DNA of 64,000 nt from Arthrobacter mangrovi (lineage in GTDB: Bacteria > Actinomycetota > Actinomycetes > Actinomycetales > Micrococcaceae): contig NZ_BRVS01000002.1 in assembly GCF_026011795.1 (NCBI RefSeq), positions 181,976 to 245,975 on the forward strand, read 5' to 3'. The notes beneath the pieces are model-generated. The model did no database searches. It worked only from the letters and a program-made list of their open reading frames with translations, and was not told the DNA's origin. The translations under genes and the position numbers were made by a program. Shown here one piece after another: positions 18,896-26,719 of this stretch. Within the stretch, counting starts at the first letter, position 1; each line of letters begins with the position of its first letter.

Positions 18896-20599
18896 TCACC
18901 GCGGCGGATCATGAAGTGGCGGATCATGAAGGGAGGAGATGAGCCACCGGCCCCGCTCGCGTACGAGGGCGAGCACGATGCGCTGCACCTTCGGCTCGCC
19001 GGCACCGGCAACGACGCCGCCTACGGCGTCGCGTTGTTCGAAACCCGAGGTGGTCACCGTCGCAGCCACCCGGGCGGCCCCGGAAGCACGGCTCACCACG
19101 GCGGCATGCGACACGTCCACGGACAGACCGCTGAAGCGATGGTCCCGTTCCTCCAGCGCAGCGATGACCTCGCGGTCGGCGGCCATGGCCGGCGACCCTT
19201 CGGCATTCACCTGGTCGAGCAGGCGTGCATCCCTGGCCACCAGTGCTTCCGTGCGGAGCCAGGTCAGGCCCTGGACCGCCGCTGCCGGGTCATCACCCGC
19301 TACGGCGGCGGCAAGCTTGCCGGGCATCGCCCGTGCCGGCGCACCGGGGCCCTGTGAAGCCGGAGCCGCCGGGGAAACCTCCGGCCCGGCCTGCCTCAGT
19401 GCCGGCCCCCTTTGCTCCGCCCCGGCGATAGCGGCACCGACGAGAACGGCTGCGGTGATTCCTGCCGCCAGCAGCCCGGCTGCGAACACGGTGCCGCGCT
19501 TTTTCCCACCGGCCGCGCTCCCGGCCCTTCCAGCCGCCGCTTCGTGCCGCGCCCTATGCTCCCCGCGGGGCCGCTCCGGCGCACCGGGCGGGCGGTTGCG
19601 CCTCCAGCGGGGACGCACACGCGGCTTCCCGTTGATCCGGCGAATTTGCCGCAACAGCAGGGGCAGCGCCGGCCGGCCATCCTTGCACGAGGCGGCCCGC
19701 CGGGTCAGCAGCTTGGGCGCCACCGAGGGATGCACGGCCGCGGCCAGATCCACAGGCTCGGGCCGCGCCGCCCTGAAGGCACGGCGGGCGAACTCTTCGG
19801 CCCCGGGCCGTTCGGCGGGCGCCTCCGACAATCCTGCTTCAAGCAGTTCGACAAGCTGCACCGGCACGTCCGGCACCATGACCCGCAGCGGCGGCCGCTT
19901 GGCCGTGCGCGCCGGGACCCGTCCGGTCAGCATGTACCAGCCAAGCGCGGCAAGCGCATACACATCCGCGTCCGGTTCGAGTCCGTGGTCGGGACGGGAG
20001 GGCCCGGCTGTCTCCGGCGCGAAGAACCCCGGTGTGCCGCCCGGGAGGGAGCGCACCGAGCCGACGCGGCGGGCGACCCCGAAGTCACCGAGCAGCGGCT
20101 TGCCATGCTCGGTGAACAGCACGTTCCCCGGCGCCACGTCCCCGTGGGTCAGCCCCTGTCCGTGCAGGAATGCCAAGGCCTGGGCGATCGGCGTCAGCAC
20201 AGTAATAGTCTCGGCGATGCTGAGGGGCCCCCGCGCGGCTACCAGGGCAGCGAGCGACCCGCCCGCAGCGTACTCGAGCAGTAGCCCGGGCCCGGTGTCC
20301 GTCGGAATCATCCGCAGGGCCGGCACCAGATGGTCATGGGCCGCTGCCCCCAACAGCCGCCGCTCCCGGTCCGCCTCCGCGGCGGCAGCATCGGCAGGCT
20401 CCGCACCGTCATCGTTCTGCGGCCGGAAGACCTTCAGTGCGTACTCCCTGCCGCCTTCTTGCTCAGCCACCAGCCAGACGTGGGCGGCTGCTCCGCTGCC
20501 GAGCCAGCGGACCACGCGAAAGCCCCGCGCATCAGGCCGCGGCGGCTCCTCGGCGCCTGCCGCCGGGCCGCCGGAATCGGGTAACAGTGGCTGTGTCAT
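18896..20599 (-). CDS. Transmembrane Ser/Thr protein kinase
   Basis: 567 aa. The kinase domain lies at about 28-275, with glycine-rich loop LGSGAAAHVW, ATP-binding Lys56 (YALKVF), catalytic loop HGDVAPGN with Asp154 and Asn159, and DFG with Asp172. The loop has HGD where most kinases have HRD, so regulation by activation-loop phosphorylation may differ. A basic juxtamembrane stretch (300-370, Arg/Pro/Gly-rich) precedes one membrane helix (about 371-392) and an external domain of about 175 residues with no PASTA repeat. That domain has an Ala/Pro-rich stalk, then a segment like a small-molecule-binding or DUF4440-like fold (inference). ATG start without a clear Shine-Dalgarno. Divergent from lipB. 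Substrates unknown. Confidence 0.87.
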   Translation of the reverse strand: MTQPLLPDSGGPAAGAEEPPRPDARGFRVVRWLGSGAAAHVWLVAEQEGGREYALKVFRPQNDDGAEPADAAAAEADRERRLLGAAAHDHLVPALRMIPTDTGPGLLLEYAAGGSLAALVAARGPLSIAETITVLTPIAQALAFLHGQGLTHGDVAPGNVLFTEHGKPLLGDFGVARRVGSVRSLPGGTPGFFAPETAGPSRPDHGLEPDADVYALAALGWYMLTGRVPARTAKRPPLRVMVPDVPVQLVELLEAGLSEAPAERPGAEEFARRAFRAARPEPVDLAAAVHPSVAPKLLTRRAASCKDGRPALPLLLRQIRRINGKPRVRPRWRRNRPPGAPERPRGEHRARHEAAAGRAGSAAGGKKRGTVFAAGLLAAGITAAVLVGAAIAGAEQRGPALRQAGPEVSPAAPASQGPGAPARAMPGKLAAAVAGDDPAAAVQGLTWLRTEALVARDARLLDQVNAEGSPAMAADREVIAALEERDHRFSGLSVDVSHAAVVSRASGAARVAATVTTSGFEQRDAVGGVVAGAGEPKVQRIVLALVRERGRWLISSLHDPPLHDPPR

Positions 20600-20705
20600 G
20601 TGTCCAGATCTACTACAGGCGGCCGGCGGCCGCTCGGGTTATCCACAGGCTGCCGCAGCCTCCCGGCCGCCGACACACAACTACGTCTTGGAGGGGGCTG
20701 CGGCG

Positions 20706-20711
20706 TAGGCT
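20706..20711 (+). promoter_or_regulatory. -10 element of lipB (leaderless)
   Basis: TAGGCT ends exactly 7 bases before the lipB ATG at 20719. The 7-base spacer GGACGGC holds no good Shine-Dalgarno. Confidence 0.55.
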
Positions 20712-20718
20712 GGACGGC

Positions 20719-21417
20719 ATGAGCCTAGAGTTTTCCCGAATCGGGTTTGCCCCCGACTACGTCGATTACCAGGACGGCTGGGACCTCCAGCGCCGCATCC
20801 ACGATGCCGTCCTCGCCGGCGAGGCACCCAGCACCGTCCTGCTGCTCGAGCACAACTCTGTATATACGGCAGGCAAACGCACCGAAGAGCATGAGCGTCC
20901 GCTGGACGGCACCCCCGTTGTCAACGTTGACCGGGGCGGCAAGCTGACCTGGCACGGACCCGGCCAGCTCGTCGGCTACCCCATCGTCGCGCTGCCCGAA
21001 CCCACCAAGGTCGCGGACTACGTCCATGTCCTGGAACAGGCCCTGATCAACGTCCTGGCCGACTTCGGCATCAACGGCACACGCATCGAGGGCCGGTCCG
21101 GAGTCTGGATCGAGGGTGAAGGCGGCCGCCAGGACCGGAAGATCGCGGCGATCGGCATCCGGGTCAAGCACCGCGTGACCATGCACGGCTTCGCACTGAA
21201 CTGCAGCAACGACCTGGCACCCTACGAGCAGATCATCGCCTGCGGGATCAGCGACGCCGGCACCACGACCATCAGCGCCGAAACGGGGCGCACCGTGACA
21301 CCGGCGGACGTCGCCGACCGGGTCGAAGAAGAACTGCGCCGGTTCGAAACCGCGCTCGTCAAGACCGGTGACACCACCGGAGCCGGTTCCGCCCGGCAGG
21401 AAGGAGCATTGCTGTGA
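20719..21417 (+). CDS. lipB: Octanoyltransferase LipB
   Basis: 232 aa enzyme that moves octanoyl from acyl carrier protein to the target lysine of lipoyl domains, the first step of lipoate synthesis. Motifs: [17 protein letters not shown], the catalytic Lys in KIAAIGIRV and the catalytic Cys in [11 protein letters not shown]. The ATG at 20719 gives the family-typical N-terminus; the open frame upstream to 20437 runs through the divergent kinase gene and is a shadow. It overlaps lipA by 4 bases (GTGA), so the two are translationally coupled. Confidence 0.96.
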   Translation: MSLEFSRIGFAPDYVDYQDGWDLQRRIHDAVLAGEAPSTVLLLEHNSVYTAGKRTEEHERPLDGTPVVNVDRGGKLTWHGPGQLVGYPIVALPEPTKVADYVHVLEQALINVLADFGINGTRIEGRSGVWIEGEGGRQDRKIAAIGIRVKHRVTMHGFALNCSNDLAPYEQIIACGISDAGTTTISAETGRTVTPADVADRVEEELRRFETALVKTGDTTGAGSARQEGALL

Positions 21418-22415
21418 GTGCTGCCCCCGAAGGCCGCCGGCTGCTGCGCATCGAAGCCCGGAACGCCGCGACCCCGGTCGAGCGCAAGCCGGAGTGGATC
21501 AAGGCCAAGGTCAACATCGGCCCCGAATACGTCCAGCTCAAGAACCTGGTCAAGGACGAAGGCCTCCACACGGTCTGCGAAGAGGCCGGCTGCCCGAACA
21601 TCTTCGAATGCTGGGAGGACCGGGAAGCCACCTTCCTGATCGGCGGGTCCGAGTGCACCCGGCGCTGCGACTTCTGCCAGATCGACACCGGCAAGCCCTC
21701 GCCGGTCGACATCATGGAACCGACCAAGGTCGCCCGCTCGGTCGCCAGCATGAACCTGCGCTACGCCACCGTCACGGGTGTCGCACGCGACGACCTCGAG
21801 GACGAAGGCGTCTGGCTCTATGCCGAGACGGTCCGCAAGATCCACGAGCTGAACCCGGGCACCGGCGTCGAACTCCTGATTCCGGATTTCTCCGGCAAGC
21901 CGGACCACATCGCCGCCATCTGCGAATCGGCGCCGGAAGTCTTCGCGCACAACGTGGAAACCGTGCCGCGCATCTTCAAGAGCATCCGGCCGGCCTTCCG
22001 CTACGAACGCTCGCTCGACGTGATCACCCAGGGCCAGCGGCACGGCATGGTCACCAAGTCCAACCTCATCCTCGGCATGGGCGAAACGCGGGAAGAGGTC
22101 TCGGAGGCACTGCGCGACCTGCACGAAGCCGGCTGCGACCTGATCACGATCACGCAATACCTGCGCCCGACGGAGCGGCACCATCCGGTGGACCGCTGGG
22201 TCAAGCCGGAGGAATTCGTCGAGCTGCGCGATGAGGCCGAGGAAATCGGCTTCCTCGGCGTCATGAGCGGACCGCTCGTCAGGTCCTCCTACCGGGCGGG
22301 CCGGCTGTGGGCGACGGCGATGCGCAAGAAGGGCCGGGAGCTGCCGCCCGAGCTGGCGCACATTGGCGATTCCGGCTCAACGCGGCAGGAAGCGACCAGC
22401 CTTGTCGCGCACTGA
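21414..22415 (+). CDS. lipA: Lipoyl synthase LipA (radical SAM)
   Basis: 333 aa radical SAM enzyme that inserts two sulfurs into the octanoyl chain. The auxiliary cluster uses the cysteines of [12 protein letters not shown] near residue 55; the SAM cluster is CTRRCDFC near 80. The conserved C-terminal serine lies in RSSYRAG. GTG start at 21414, with AAGGAG 7 bases upstream, overlapping the lipB stop. Its products are used by the E2 lipoyl domains encoded at 12.4-14.1 kb. Confidence 0.96.
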   Translation: MSAAPEGRRLLRIEARNAATPVERKPEWIKAKVNIGPEYVQLKNLVKDEGLHTVCEEAGCPNIFECWEDREATFLIGGSECTRRCDFCQIDTGKPSPVDIMEPTKVARSVASMNLRYATVTGVARDDLEDEGVWLYAETVRKIHELNPGTGVELLIPDFSGKPDHIAAICESAPEVFAHNVETVPRIFKSIRPAFRYERSLDVITQGQRHGMVTKSNLILGMGETREEVSEALRDLHEAGCDLITITQYLRPTERHHPVDRWVKPEEFVELRDEAEEIGFLGVMSGPLVRSSYRAGRLWATAMRKKGRELPPELAHIGDSGSTRQEATSLVAH

Positions 22416-22437
22416 TTTCCACCGTCCCCGGCCACTG

Positions 22438-22443
22438 TAGAAT
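22438..22443 (+). promoter_or_regulatory. Candidate -10 element of the DUF4191 gene
   Basis: TAGAAT ends 9 bases before the ATG at 22453, with no Shine-Dalgarno between. It suggests a separate leaderless or very short-leader transcript after lipA. Confidence 0.45.
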
Positions 22444-22452
22444 TGCCTCATT

Positions 22453-23211
22453 ATGTCCAATAGCACCGGTTCCGACGCCACCCCCAAGCGCGCCCTGTTC
22501 TCGCGCAAGCCCAAGCCCGACAAGCCAGCCAAGGCCAAGAAGGGCCCGGGCCGCCTGAAGCAGATCGGCCAGGTCTTCCAGATGACCCGGCGCAACGACC
22601 CCAACGTCGTGTGGATCATGCTGCTGGCCTTCCTGGGCATCGTCGCCGTCGGCCTGCTGATTGGCCTGCTGATCAACAACTGGGTGACGCTGCTCATCAT
22701 TGCGATCCCGCTGGGCCTGCTCGCCGCCATGTTCATCCTGTCCCGGCGCGCCGAACGTGCCGCCTTCGCGCAGATCGAAGGCCAGCCGGGCGCGTCCGGA
22801 GCCGCCCTCAGCGTGCTGCGCCGCGGGTGGATCCTGCAGGAGCAGCCCGTCGCGGTCAACCCGCGCACCCAGGACGCCGTGTTCCGCGCCGTCGGCCGTC
22901 CGGGCATTGTCCTGGTGACCGAGGGCCCGTCGCACCGCGTCAAGCAGCTGGTGGACAGCGAGCGGCGCCGGCTCGCCCGCATCCTGCCCAACGTCAAGAT
23001 CCACGTGATCGAGACGGGCCGGGGCGAGGGCCAGGTGGAGCTGTCCAAGGTGGCCAAGCGCGTCCAGAAGCTCAAGAAGGAGCTGACGAAGCAGGAGGTG
23101 TCGGCCGTCGACAAGCGCCTCAGCGCCCTCGGCAACAACAAGCTCCCGATCCCGAAGGGCGTCGACCCCTTCAAGGCCCGCCCGGACCGGCGCGCCATGC
23201 GCGGACGCTGA
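22453..23211 (+). CDS. DUF4191 membrane protein
   Basis: 252 aa. The N-terminal 40 residues are Lys/Pro-rich and cytoplasmic; two adjacent hydrophobic helices lie at about 55-75 (WIMLLAFLGIVAVGLLIGLL) and 78-97. A hydrophilic C-terminal domain rich in Lys/Arg follows, ending in a basic tail (RPDRRAMRGR). It matches the actinobacterial DUF4191 family that regularly follows lipA (Rv2219 in M. tuberculosis). Function unknown; the conserved linkage suggests a link to lipoate metabolism or the glnA region, but no motif supports either. Confidence 0.87.
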   Translation: MSNSTGSDATPKRALFSRKPKPDKPAKAKKGPGRLKQIGQVFQMTRRNDPNVVWIMLLAFLGIVAVGLLIGLLINNWVTLLIIAIPLGLLAAMFILSRRAERAAFAQIEGQPGASGAALSVLRRGWILQEQPVAVNPRTQDAVFRAVGRPGIVLVTEGPSHRVKQLVDSERRRLARILPNVKIHVIETGRGEGQVELSKVAKRVQKLKKELTKQEVSAVDKRLSALGNNKLPIPKGVDPFKARPDRRAMRGR

Positions 23212-23216
23212 CCCTG

Positions 23217-23263
23217 ACGACGGGGAAGGCCACCTGGGAAATCCAGGTGGCCTTCGCCGTCGT
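23217..23263. terminator. Strong terminator between the convergent DUF4191 and RDD genes
   Basis: 21-bp inverted repeat with one mismatch (23217-23237 with 23243-23263) and a 5-base loop. The outer arm is ACGACGG with CCGTCGT, the arm shared with other terminators here. It should serve both convergent genes. Confidence 0.85.
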
Positions 23264-23294
23264 TAGGGGACTTTTCGGGAACTCCAGCCGCCGG

Positions 23295-23732
23295 CTACAT
23301 CCGGACCAGGAGGGTGGACATCGCCCGGTCGTGCAGGCCGCGCTGGTCCTGGTCGAAGATCACCGCGGGAATCACCAGGCACAGCAATACGGTGCGGACG
23401 ACGGCGGCCAGGAGGCCGGGTGCCGATCCGTCCGGTTTCCGCACCGCGATTCCCACGATCCGATGTCCGATGCTGTAGCCCAGCGTGCCGACCAGCAGCA
23501 GCTGTTCCACCGCGAAGATCGCCAGGATGCCCAGCTCCGCCCCGCCGAACAGCCACCCGGCGATCAGGTAGCTCAGGCCCCAGTCGATCATCAGCGCGAT
23601 GATCCGGCGGCCCGGCCGGGCGATCGAGCCCGGTCCGCTCCGGGGCAGGCCGAGGCGCTGGCCCGGCCAGTTCTGCTCATTGGATTGGGGCGGCCCTTCG
23701 AGCCAGGAGCCAAGGTCTCTTCTGCTTACCAC
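23295..23732 (-). CDS. RDD family membrane protein
   Basis: 145 aa with an RDD domain. The Arg of GRRIIALMIDWGLSY and the Asp of the same helix are the family signature, and GHRIVGIAVRKPDG marks the middle. There are about three hydrophobic helices and a hydrophilic N-terminus of about 40 residues. GTG start at 23732 with no usable Shine-Dalgarno; TACCCT ends 6 bases upstream, so it is probably leaderless. It corresponds to Rv2219A in the syntenic M. tuberculosis block. Function unknown; a role in transport is only suspected for the family. Confidence 0.85.
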   Translation of the reverse strand: MVSRRDLGSWLEGPPQSNEQNWPGQRLGLPRSGPGSIARPGRRIIALMIDWGLSYLIAGWLFGGAELGILAIFAVEQLLLVGTLGYSIGHRIVGIAVRKPDGSAPGLLAAVVRTVLLCLVIPAVIFDQDQRGLHDRAMSTLLVRM

Positions 23733-23738
23733 CCCTTA

Positions 23739-23744
23739 AGGGTA
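23739..23744 (-). promoter_or_regulatory. Candidate -10 element of the RDD gene (leaderless)
   Basis: TACCCT (minus strand) fits TANNNT and ends 6 bases before the GTG. It is adjacent to, and divergent from, the glnA promoter region. Confidence 0.4.
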
Positions 23745-23832
23745 CCGACACCTGGCGGCGGGCACGCCCGCCCGCGGTCGCCGCCAGGGACGGCGTAATG
23801 CGGTCGGCGCAGCGGCCGGCGGCGCGCTAGTC

Positions 23833-23860
23833 TTGACGGGTCGGCCCTGACAAGTAACCT
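23833..23860 (+). promoter_or_regulatory. Candidate glnA promoter P1
   Basis: TTGACG (23833-23838), 16 bases, then TAACCT (23855-23860). The -10 overlaps the first half-site of the GlnR-like box, so binding could block this promoter. Confidence 0.45.
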
Positions 23861-23891
23861 GCCGGAAACATTTGCGACACCAACGGGAAAT
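23854..23891 (+). promoter_or_regulatory. GlnR-like operator upstream of glnA
   Basis: Four 5-base half-sites with three exact 6-base spacers: GTAAC (23854), GAAAC (23865), GACAC (23876) and GAAAT (23887). This matches the actinobacterial GlnR pattern GTNAC-N6-GAAAC repeated in tandem, with one mismatch in the third site and one in the fourth. GlnR is the OmpR-type nitrogen regulator of many actinobacteria. The site lies about 84 bases before the glnA ATG. Confidence 0.7.
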
Positions 23892-23901
23892 TCCGTGGTC
23901 C

Positions 23902-23907
23902 TACATT
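23902..23907 (+). promoter_or_regulatory. Candidate glnA promoter P2 (-10)
   Basis: TACATT, 11 bases after the GlnR-like box. Transcription would start near 23914, which places the box centre at about -42, a usual activator position. Confidence 0.4.
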
Positions 23908-23974
23908 GGTCACTGTTGCCGGCGCCCGTGTCGCAGCCGGCGGATACCCCATGAATGCGTAAGGAGCATGCCCG

Positions 23975-25399
23975 ATGTTCAACAATGCGGACGAAGTCCT
24001 CAAGTACATCGCGGACGAAGATGTAAAGTTCATCGACATCCGTTTCACCGATCTGCCCGGCGTCCAGCAGCACTTCAACGTGCCGGCCAAGACGGTTGAC
24101 GCGGACTTCTTTGTCAACGGACAGCTGTTCGACGGCTCCTCCATCCGCGGGTTCCAGGGCATTGCGGAATCCGACATGCAGCTCATCCCGGACGTCACCA
24201 CGGCGTTCATCGACCCGTTCCGCGTCGAGAAGACCCTGGCGCTGAACTTCTCCATCGTGAACCCCCGCACCGGCGATCCCTACCACCGCGACCCCCGCGG
24301 CGTCGCCGAGCGTGCCGAAGCCTACCTGGCCTCCACCGGCATCGCCGACACCGCGTTCTTCGCTCCCGAAGCAGAGTTCTTCATCTTCGACGACGTCCGC
24401 TTCCAGTCCAGCCCGGAGCACTCCTTCTACGCGGTGGACTCCATCGAGGCGCACTGGAACTCGGGCCGCAAGGAAGAGGGCGGCAACCAGGGCTACAAGA
24501 CTTCGGTCAAGGGCGGCTACTTCCCGGTCGCACCGACCGACAAGCAGGCTGACCTCCGCGACGCCATCTGCGTGGAGCTGGACGCCGTCGGCCTCGAGGT
24601 CGAGCGCTCCCACCACGAGGTCGGCGCACCCGGCCAGGCCGAGATCAACTACAAGTTCGACACCATGGTCCACGCCGCGGACGACCTGCTGAAGTTCAAG
24701 TACATCGTCAAGAACGTGGCCGACGCCTGGGGCAAGTCCGCGACCTTCATGCCGAAGCCGGTCTTCGGCGACAACGGCTCGGGCATGCACTGCCACCAGT
24801 CGCTGTGGATGAACGGCGAGCCGCTGTTCTACGACGAGAAGGGCTACGCCGGCCTGTCCGACACCGCCCGCTGGTACATCGGCGGCCTGCTCAAGCACGC
24901 CTCCGCTGTGCTCGCCTTCACCAACCCGACGGTCAACTCCTACCGACGCCTGGTCAAGGGCTTCGAGGCTCCGGTCAACATGGTCTACTCGCAGGGCAAC
25001 CGCTCGGCCGGCATCCGCATCCCGATCACCGGTTCCAACCCGAAGGCCAAGCGCATCGAGTTCCGCGCCCCGGATGCCTCCTCGAACCCGTACCTGGCGT
25101 TTGCCGCCCAGCTGATGGCGGGCCTCGACGGCATCAAGAACCGCATCGAGCCGGCCGATCCGATCGACAAGGACCTGTACGAGCTGCCCGCCGAGGAAGC
25201 CAAGGACATCCAGAAGGCTCCGGGCTCCCTCGAGGAGGCCCTGGACGCGCTGGAGGCCGACAACGAGTTCCTGCAGGCCGGCGGCGTCTTCACCCAGGAC
25301 CTGATCGACACCTGGATCGCCTACAAGCGCGAGTACGAGATTGCCCCGCTGCTGCTGCGTCCGAACCCCTACGAGTTCGAGCTCTACTACGGCTGCTGA
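23975..25399 (+). CDS. glnA: Type I glutamine synthetase
   Basis: 474 aa dodecameric enzyme that makes glutamine from glutamate, ammonia and ATP. Motifs: FDGSSIRGF near residue 52, the ATP-site stretch [16 protein letters not shown] near 260, and the adenylylation loop DLYELPAEE with Tyr at about 402. That tyrosine context marks the GSI-beta class controlled by GlnE, which is encoded 3 kb away. ATG with AAGGAG 9 bases upstream. Transcription is probably nitrogen-controlled through the GlnR-like box. Homologue of M. tuberculosis GlnA1 (Rv2220) by order and features. Confidence 0.96.
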   Translation: MFNNADEVLKYIADEDVKFIDIRFTDLPGVQQHFNVPAKTVDADFFVNGQLFDGSSIRGFQGIAESDMQLIPDVTTAFIDPFRVEKTLALNFSIVNPRTGDPYHRDPRGVAERAEAYLASTGIADTAFFAPEAEFFIFDDVRFQSSPEHSFYAVDSIEAHWNSGRKEEGGNQGYKTSVKGGYFPVAPTDKQADLRDAICVELDAVGLEVERSHHEVGAPGQAEINYKFDTMVHAADDLLKFKYIVKNVADAWGKSATFMPKPVFGDNGSGMHCHQSLWMNGEPLFYDEKGYAGLSDTARWYIGGLLKHASAVLAFTNPTVNSYRRLVKGFEAPVNMVYSQGNRSAGIRIPITGSNPKAKRIEFRAPDASSNPYLAFAAQLMAGLDGIKNRIEPADPIDKDLYELPAEEAKDIQKAPGSLEEALDALEADNEFLQAGGVFTQDLIDTWIAYKREYEIAPLLLRPNPYEFELYYGC

Positions 25400-25430
25400 T
25401 CAACGGCCGCGGCGCGAATAGGCGCCGCAG

Positions 25431-25485
25431 CCCGCGGGCCCGTGCGTAGCTGCCAACCGGCAGGCCGCACGGGCCCTCGGGTTTT
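25431..25485 (+). terminator. Rho-independent terminator of glnA
   Basis: 16-bp stem with one mismatch (25431-25446 with 25466-25481), followed directly by TTTT. This is the only terminator here with a clear T-run. Confidence 0.85.
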
Positions 25486-25524
25486 AATGCATGCGTTGTG
25501 GTCCTACCGCTGCCCCGGGTGAAG

Positions 25525-25857
25525 TCAGGCGGACAGGTGCGTCTCGGTGACGGCGGTCAGCAGGAAGACCGAGTCCTCGCTCGCTTCGACGGAATGACGC
25601 TCCTGCGGCACCAGCGCGAGCTGGTTCTCATTGACTACGATCCTGCCGGCGGCGGAGACCAGGGTGATGGACCCTTCAAGGACATACACGCTGCCGGCCA
25701 CCGGGGCGTTGTGCTCCCCCAGCACGGCGCCGGCCTTCAGCGCGAGCACCGTCTGCCGCAACGGACCATCCTGCGCCACCATCGCGGCGCTGCGCCCGTG
25801 CGGGGCCTCCACGGCGACGGCCAGATGTTCCCGGGCTACCAGCTCAATGTCGGTCAT
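25525..25857 (-). CDS. Small cupin-domain protein
   Basis: 110 aa single-domain cupin. The pattern is PVAGSVYVLEGSITL for the first motif and LVPQERHSVEASED for the second; the second-motif His is present, but the first motif lacks the usual HxH, with GEHNAP supplying only one His, so metal binding may be reduced. The start is the ATG at 25857 because AAGGAG is 6 bases upstream; an in-frame ATG six codons earlier includes that site. No partner gene suggests a substrate. It sits between the glnA terminator and the ABC transporter, each separated by hairpins. Confidence 0.82.
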   Translation of the reverse strand: MTDIELVAREHLAVAVEAPHGRSAAMVAQDGPLRQTVLALKAGAVLGEHNAPVAGSVYVLEGSITLVSAAGRIVVNENQLALVPQERHSVEASEDSVFLLTAVTETHLSA

Positions 25858-25920
25858 GTTGCGCTCCTTTGTCATCGGGTCCTGGCCCCAGCCTAGCCGT
25901 CCGGGCCTCGAAGCCGGCAA

Positions 25921-25945
25921 CGTCCGGCATCCGGAACGCCGGACG
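25921..25945. terminator. Small hairpin upstream of the cupin gene
   Basis: CGTCCGGC (25921-25928) pairs with GCCGGACG (25938-25945). It is adjacent to a second hairpin and may be part of a compound terminator for the ABC ATPase gene. Confidence 0.45.
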
Positions 25946-25947
25946 TA

Positions 25948-25985
25948 CGACGACGGTGCCAAGGGTTGGCGAGGCACCGCCGTCG
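25948..25985 (-). terminator. Terminator of the ABC transporter operon
   Basis: 13-base arms with one mismatch (25948-25960 with 25973-25985), 12-base loop, ending 6 bases beyond the ATPase stop codon. It again uses outer arms CGACGACGG/CCGTCG. Confidence 0.7.
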
Positions 25986-25990
25986 AACGC

Positions 25991-26719
25991 TCAGAGCACC
26001 TTGGCCAGGAAGTCCCGGGTCCGTGGCTGCCGCGGGGCGCCGAAGACGCTCTCCGGGCTGCCTTCCTCAACGATCAGGCCGTCCGCCATGAAGATAACGC
26101 GGTCGGACACCTCGCGGGCGAAGCCCATCTCGTGCGTGACCACGACCATGGTCATGCCCTCCGCTGCCAGGTCCCTGATCACCTGGAGCACCTCGCCGAC
26201 CATTTCCGGGTCCAGCGCGCTGGTGGCCTCGTCGAACAGCATGATGTCCGGGCTCATCGCCAGGGCGCGCGCGATGGCCACGCGCTGCTTCTGGCCGCCG
26301 GAGAGCTGGGCCGGGCGGGCGTCGGCCTTGCTGGCCAGCCCAACGCGTTCGAGCAGCTCCAGCGCCTTGTTCCGCGCCTGCGGCCGGCTCAGCTTCTTCA
26401 GCTCGACCGGCGCGAGCATGATGTTCTCCAGGACGCTCATGTGCGGGAACAGGTTGAAGTGCTGGAAGACCATGCCGATGTGCTGGCGGACCTTGTCGAG
26501 GTCCACCTTGGGGTCGGTGAGGTCGAATCCGTCCACCACCACTTTCCCGCCGGTGATGTCCTCAAGCTTGTTCAGGCAGCGCAGGAAGGTCGACTTGCCG
26601 GAGCCCGAGGGCCCGATAACGCAGACCACTTCGCCCTCAGCCACATCGACGTCCAGGCCCTTGAGGACCTCGTTGCTGCCGAAGCTCTTCGTCAGTCCGG
26701 CGACGTGAATCTTGCTCAC
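25991..26719 (-). CDS. Amino acid ABC transporter ATP-binding protein (GlnQ/PAAT type)
   Basis: 242 aa cytoplasmic ATPase of a polar amino acid importer. Walker [13 protein letters not shown] near residue 34, signature [12 protein letters not shown], Walker [14 protein letters not shown] and the switch His in [10 protein letters not shown] are all present. ATG overlaps the stop of the binding protein/permease gene by 4 bases (ATGA), so the two are coupled. One ATPase and one fused partner gene make a complete importer. Glutamine or glutamate as substrate is inferred from the adjacent glnE and glnA2. Confidence 0.94.
   Translation of the reverse strand: MSKIHVAGLTKSFGSNEVLKGLDVDVAEGEVVCVIGPSGSGKSTFLRCLNKLEDITGGKVVVDGFDLTDPKVDLDKVRQHIGMVFQHFNLFPHMSVLENIMLAPVELKKLSRPQARNKALELLERVGLASKADARPAQLSGGQKQRVAIARALAMSPDIMLFDEATSALDPEMVGEVLQVIRDLAAEGMTMVVVTHEMGFAREVSDRVIFMADGLIVEEGSPESVFGAPRQPRTRDFLAKVL

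Noticed and set aside
15302..19357. A 1351-codon plus-strand frame opposite the tricorn protease gene
   Set aside because: Same antisense effect. The minus-strand protein has intact catalytic residues and this one has none.
18896..20599. Reading the kinase as a dead pseudokinase because of HGD
   Set aside because: The ATP-binding Lys, catalytic Asp, metal-binding Asn and DFG are all present; the Arg of HRD is dispensable in many active kinases.
20437..20718. N-terminal extension of LipB
   Set aside because: It lies antisense to the kinase gene, and the ATG at 20719 gives the conserved N-terminus and correct promoter spacing.
25525..25875. Cupin start at the upstream in-frame ATG (25875)
   Set aside because: That start includes the AAGGAG ribosome site of the ATG at 25857.
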